A stretch of 64,000 nt of DNA from an uncultured Bacteroidia bacterium (GTDB lineage: Bacteria > Bacteroidota > Bacteroidia > NS11-12g > UBA955): positions 557,673 through 621,672 of the forward strand of contig CALSPH010000001.1 in the NCBI GenBank assembly GCA_943788195.1, read 5' to 3'. The position numbers and the translations under genes are program-made. The notes under the pieces were generated by a model. The model made no database searches. It worked only from the letters and a program-made list of their open reading frames with translations, and had not been told where the DNA came from. This document shows positions 59,790 through 64,000 of the stretch, in pieces (positions within the stretch are counted from its first letter, which is position 1; each line of letters opens with the position of its first letter).

Positions 59790-60248
59790 ATGAAAGTAAA
59801 AATATTATTTGTGTGCCTGGGTAATATTTGTCGATCTACCATGGCTGAGGCTATACTTCGGCATAAGGCGAAACAATCGGGTTTAGAGATTGAAACTGAT
59901 TCGGCAGGTACTGCTGGATACCACATCGGTTCGTCACCAGACTACAGAACAATGGACGTGCTTGCAGAACATGGGATTGATTATACCCACAAGGGAAGGC
60001 AAATTTCAGATCGTGATTATTACTATTACGACTATATCTTGGTAATGGATGAGTCTAATTTCGCCAATGTTAAGCAGGAAGAACCCATCGATGGGATTGC
60101 ACATATCGCTTTAGTACGAAAATATGATGCAGACCAAACCAGTTTACCTGTGCCTGATCCATATTATGGCGGTGCACAAGGGTTCAATGAAGTTTATCAG
60201 TTACTGGATGAAAGTATCGAAGGCTTTCTGGGAAGCATCAATTACTAA
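59790..60248 (+). CDS. Low-molecular-weight protein-tyrosine phosphatase
   Basis: 'ILFVCLGNICRSTMAEAIL' (CX5R), 'VPDPYYGG'. Confidence 0.95.
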   Translation: MKVKILFVCLGNICRSTMAEAILRHKAKQSGLEIETDSAGTAGYHIGSSPDYRTMDVLAEHGIDYTHKGRQISDRDYYYYDYILVMDESNFANVKQEEPIDGIAHIALVRKYDADQTSLPVPDPYYGGAQGFNEVYQLLDESIEGFLGSINY

Positions 60249-60285
60249 TCCAGTATACAATAGCGCACAGAAAATTGACAAAATG

Positions 60286-60582
60286 CTAAAGCGTTTTTAA
60301 GTATAACCGTTCTACTTTTTCCCTTGCCCAAGGCGTTTTGCGCAGGAATTTGAGACTTGATTTGATGGAAGGATTACTTATGAAACAGTTGATGTTTACG
60401 ATTGCGCCCAACTCTTCCCATCCGTAACGCTCAACTAAGGTTTCCAAAATGGTTGCCAACGTAATCCCATGTAGTAGATTATTTGCTTGCTCCTCGGGCA
60501 CTTTATTTTTTGGCTTTTTAGGCTTTGGCTCTGATTTCTGGGGTTGTGCCTTTTTAAATTTAAATTTAAATTTTCTTTCCAT
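60286..60582 (-). CDS. VF530/DUF2132 family DNA-binding protein
   Basis: '[60 protein letters not shown]'. Confidence 0.9.
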   Translation of the reverse strand: MERKFKFKFKKAQPQKSEPKPKKPKNKVPEEQANNLLHGITLATILETLVERYGWEELGAIVNINCFISNPSIKSSLKFLRKTPWAREKVERLYLKTL

Positions 60583-60587
60583 ACCGC

Positions 60588-62846
60588 CTAACTATTAAAC
60601 CAATAACTTAACTTAATGGTGAGCGCTCTGTTTTTAACACTCAAGAATGGGAAATTGGGGTTTCCAAAAACCATGGCTTGATTGGGTAAGTAATTCTCGC
60701 TGAATACAATAAACAAATCGCTCATGGGAGCAAAGCGATATTGTAAGCGTGCATTGATATTCATATTTTCAGCTTGGGTATTGTATTGCAGGAACAAAGT
60801 TGAGAATAATTTCCTGCTAAATGAGTACTCAATTTTTGGACCAATAAGCGTTAAGGCCGAGTTGGTGTTAGGCGAGGGTAAATTTACTTGGTCTCTTCTA
60901 AAATCCAACGAAACAACTGCCTTAGGTTGCATTCGAAGCACAAGTCCAGCTGAGGTGGAAATTTTTTCACCACTATAAAAGGACCCGTAACCTGCGCCAA
61001 CATAGTAACTGAGTCTCTTTCTTCCGTTGCTGGTGAACGAAGCACTTTGTTCTTGATAGAAATATCTACGCGCAGCCAAATTCCCGCTTTTCCCAGTAAC
61101 ATCCACAGGGTAATAAAGCAAGGTATTGTAGAAGCGATATGCCATATTCAGCTTAGCGGAATTTTGGAAATAGATATTACTGAAGATAGAATTCGTCATA
61201 TCATTAATTTGAAAAGAAGAATCGGTATAGGTGCTGTTGTACCAAGCTACATCAACTTGATTTATAAGCTTCGATTTTGGATAAAACCTTCTGCGTAATT
61301 CAGGTTCTAGGCGCCAATAACTCTGTCTATAGGTGATATTATTGGCCCCGTCACGTATAAATATGCGTGGGGTAAAACCAACCTCAGCATTGTAATTTTT
61401 TCCTACATATTCATGATTCCACATCACAAACCAATCGCGGGTTTGACGCATTAACCAAGATGCATGGGTTTGACTTTGTTCTTTAATATTACCATTTAGA
61501 AGTGATTGATGATAGAAAAGCTTACCCCGCCATTTATTGCTTTTTGATACCAGATTGTAGTCCAAGCCGAGTACCGTATTTGAATATCCCGAGGTAGAAT
61601 CCAGTTGTTTGACCCATTTGTTTACGGCTATACCTGCAATGTTGCTCGCTGCAAATACTTTGCGTTGAAATGCTAGCACACTATTATTTGTGCTGGCATT
61701 ACCCTCTGATTTTTGTTCTGTGGTTTGCATGTTCATCACACCGATGCGCCATTTGGTGCCAATTTTACCACTTAACCTTGCACCTGCAATGATGGGAATT
61801 TGTTTCCCTTGGTTTAATCCAATTCTCCTGGAAAAGAATGGGCGGATTTGCCGAAAGCCAAAACTGCCAAAAAGGTCACTATTTTCAATAAAAAACTGTC
61901 TGCGTTCAGGAAAGAATAAACTGAATCGCGTTAAATTAAGCTGTTGAACATCCACGTCCACTTGAGAAAAATCGGGGTTAACGGTTAAATCAAGATTTAA
62001 TGAAGAAGTAAGTACAATCTTAGCATCAAAACCTGCATTCAACTTATTGACAGCTGGCGTATTTGCACCATAATCTTTGGAGGTTGAGGTATTGAGGTAT
62101 GGTATAACGGCAGCATTTATACCTGATTTTTTCGGATTACTTTGCCAGTCTAATTTACCCATATGACTTAGCACAGCGATGTTTAAGATACGAGGAACCG
62201 GAAACCAGGTGCTGTTCTCATTGGTTTTTAAATTGTTTCGTGCAAAGTTGATACGCCAATGCATAAGGTGCTCATTGTATCGGATACTTTTAAATGGAAT
62301 TTGAAATTCTGCAGTCCAATATCCATTCTCTCTGCGTGTTTCGGCATACCATTTATTATCCCAAGCGGTAGTAACTCCAAAAGATCCGCCATTTTCTATA
62401 AGGCCCTCACGTTGGGCACCAAAGGGATTAACGCCAAATGAAAATCCATTGCTATAATCTAAAAAAGGTTCAATGCTCACCACAAATGCATCACTCCTGG
62501 GGTAGCTCCAATCCCGTTTCAAGGATTGAACTACGTAGTCTTTCTGAATACTGGTGTCGTAACAAATGGCAAAAACATATAAGTTTTCATCATCATGCAA
62601 TAACCTAACTTGAGTTTTGGTTTCAGCAAATGCAGTATCATATGGGAAGTTTTGAAAAAAGCTGTCTGCTACCGATGCATTATCCGCCCAAGCTGCTTCA
62701 CGGTCTAAGCCATCTATGGTAATGACTTCTTGCGTAAAGGCTGATTTTATGTGATACCGACTGGTATCAATATCTATGGCATTCACTTTGCCAAATAAGG
62801 AAAGGAAACCTAAAAATAATCCAAAGCGCATCAGATGTACCACCAA
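60588..62846 (-). CDS. DUF5916 domain-containing protein (CBM9-like N-terminus)
   Basis: '[56 protein letters not shown]', '[18 protein letters not shown]'. Confidence 0.92.
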   Translation of the reverse strand: MVVHLMRFGLFLGFLSLFGKVNAIDIDTSRYHIKSAFTQEVITIDGLDREAAWADNASVADSFFQNFPYDTAFAETKTQVRLLHDDENLYVFAICYDTSIQKDYVVQSLKRDWSYPRSDAFVVSIEPFLDYSNGFSFGVNPFGAQREGLIENGGSFGVTTAWDNKWYAETRRENGYWTAEFQIPFKSIRYNEHLMHWRINFARNNLKTNENSTWFPVPRILNIAVLSHMGKLDWQSNPKKSGINAAVIPYLNTSTSKDYGANTPAVNKLNAGFDAKIVLTSSLNLDLTVNPDFSQVDVDVQQLNLTRFSLFFPERRQFFIENSDLFGSFGFRQIRPFFSRRIGLNQGKQIPIIAGARLSGKIGTKWRIGVMNMQTTEQKSEGNASTNNSVLAFQRKVFAASNIAGIAVNKWVKQLDSTSGYSNTVLGLDYNLVSKSNKWRGKLFYHQSLLNGNIKEQSQTHASWLMRQTRDWFVMWNHEYVGKNYNAEVGFTPRIFIRDGANNITYRQSYWRLEPELRRRFYPKSKLINQVDVAWYNSTYTDSSFQINDMTNSIFSNIYFQNSAKLNMAYRFYNTLLYYPVDVTGKSGNLAARRYFYQEQSASFTSNGRKRLSYYVGAGYGSFYSGEKISTSAGLVLRMQPKAVVSLDFRRDQVNLPSPNTNSALTLIGPKIEYSFSRKLFSTLFLQYNTQAENMNINARLQYRFAPMSDLFIVFSENYLPNQAMVFGNPNFPFLSVKNRALTIKLSYWFNS

Positions 62847-64000
62847 TTAATCTTTTCTACGTAATTTTTGCTTTTGGGTTGCACTCATTCGGTTGATTGA
62901 ACTATACAAACCGTATTTATTCGCTGGCACTAAGAACTTAAGCCGTTGGCCTCTAACAATGGTATTACTTCTTAGTTTATTCCAACGTTTGACATCGGCT
63001 AAATTAGCATCGAATAAATCGGAGAGTAAATAAAGCGCATCCCCTTTCTTGACGGTATAAAAAACCCATCGGTTGCCTGTGGCGTTCTGTCCATTTGCAT
63101 CAGTCTTAATTGGGGCATCGGGATCGATTTTCTTTCCAGCAGAATCCAAAACGGTGAGCACTCCGTCCATCACAAGAACTTGATATTTTGTTGAGTCAGG
63201 TCTAAATTTATCAATAAGTTTTTGTACTCGAACCATCGAGTCTTGGATCCGCTTTTGCTCTGCTTCTTCAGCTAGTTTTATTAAATAAGCATTAAAATTG
63301 GCCGTTTTTGATTTGGGTATTGTAAAGCAATGTGGATGTGGAAGGTGTGGAACAATTTGCTTTCTGTATTGTCTATTTAACTTAAGCATGAGCGACATTG
63401 GGGTTTGCGTTGCAGTTGCCAATTCCCGAAGTGAAAAAGTCTGTGGAGTGCATAAGGTGTCTAGCTCAGGAAGGATGAAATTGTCAGGGGCAATATGGTG
63501 TTTGTCAAAATAATTTGTGACATACAAGAATGCCATAAATCGGCTTAAATCTTTTCTGTGCGAAGACTCAATGAATGGTTCAACCGTAAAATAATCCATA
63601 GAATTACTGGCCATACGAATTGCTTTGTTCATTTCAACAGGTCCACAGCTGAATGCTGCTATGGTAAAATACCAATCGCGATAAATATGAAAAAGGTCTG
63701 CCAAGGCTTTGGCAGTCGCTCGAGTGGATGCTATAATGTGTTTACGTTCGTCCACATAAGAGTTGATCTTAAGGCCATATTTCACCCCAATATAAAAGGG
63801 CAATGGCCACATGCCTGTTTCACCGCTGCTTGCATTGAAATCATTCTCTAACCAAGTATTTGATAATGCGATTAGTTGAAGCTCTGAAGGCAACCCATAT
63901 TCGCCAAAAATTTTGGAAATAGTATCTTGGTAGAAGTTGTATTTACCAAGCGCCAATGGAGTTTTGCTGTTTCCTAAAACCTCTTTGATCTCAACTTGTA
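62847..64000 (-). CDS. MltD-like lytic transglycosylase-family protein with LysM domain; 5' end beyond the window
   Basis: SLT-like 'GLPSELQLIALSNTWLENDFNASSGETGMWPL', LysM 'YTVKKGDALYLLSDLFDANLADVKRWNKL'. The frame stays open to the window edge (...QVEIKEVLGNSKTPLALGKYN). Confidence 0.8.
   Translation of the reverse strand, partial: QVEIKEVLGNSKTPLALGKYNFYQDTISKIFGEYGLPSELQLIALSNTWLENDFNASSGETGMWPLPFYIGVKYGLKINSYVDERKHIIASTRATAKALADLFHIYRDWYFTIAAFSCGPVEMNKAIRMASNSMDYFTVEPFIESSHRKDLSRFMAFLYVTNYFDKHHIAPDNFILPELDTLCTPQTFSLRELATATQTPMSLMLKLNRQYRKQIVPHLPHPHCFTIPKSKTANFNAYLIKLAEEAEQKRIQDSMVRVQKLIDKFRPDSTKYQVLVMDGVLTVLDSAGKKIDPDAPIKTDANGQNATGNRWVFYTVKKGDALYLLSDLFDANLADVKRWNKLRSNTIVRGQRLKFLVPANKYGLYSSINRMSATQKQKLRRKD

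Overview
This 64 kb window is a low-GC Bacteroidota chromosome segment. Evidence: T9SS type A and gliding-motility C-terminal domains, TAnnTTTG promoter boxes, DUF5916, DUF5522 and DUF4834-like proteins. Most of it is densely packed core and housekeeping genes: mpl, YraN, galE, Ppx/GppA, carB, fhs, guaB, gcvT, nth, a FecCD-type ABC importer, an M13 peptidase, thiamine diphosphokinase, a LMW phosphatase, and many secreted or surface proteins. No tRNA, rRNA or CRISPR array was recognised. I found no convincing new multi-gene defence or biosynthetic system. The most notable region is a small decayed integrative element at about 40.79-44.16 kb. It is bounded by a 27-nt direct repeat (26/27 identical), carries a frameshifted tyrosine integrase and a LamG surface protein whose T9SS sorting signal is split over two other frames, and ends in a second degenerate copy of the integrase 3' end. 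Other gene wreckage includes a frameshifted DUF2200 gene, a YwqK/MORN-like gene split by one in-frame stop, a C-terminal stump of a dicarboxylate symporter, and a secreted-protein fragment fused head-on into a serine hydrolase. Three of the frameshifts can each be repaired by restoring one TA/AT dinucleotide. Several genes have a TAnnTTTG box only 4-7 nt before the start codon, suggesting leaderless transcripts. All family calls come from reading the protein sequences; no database search was run.
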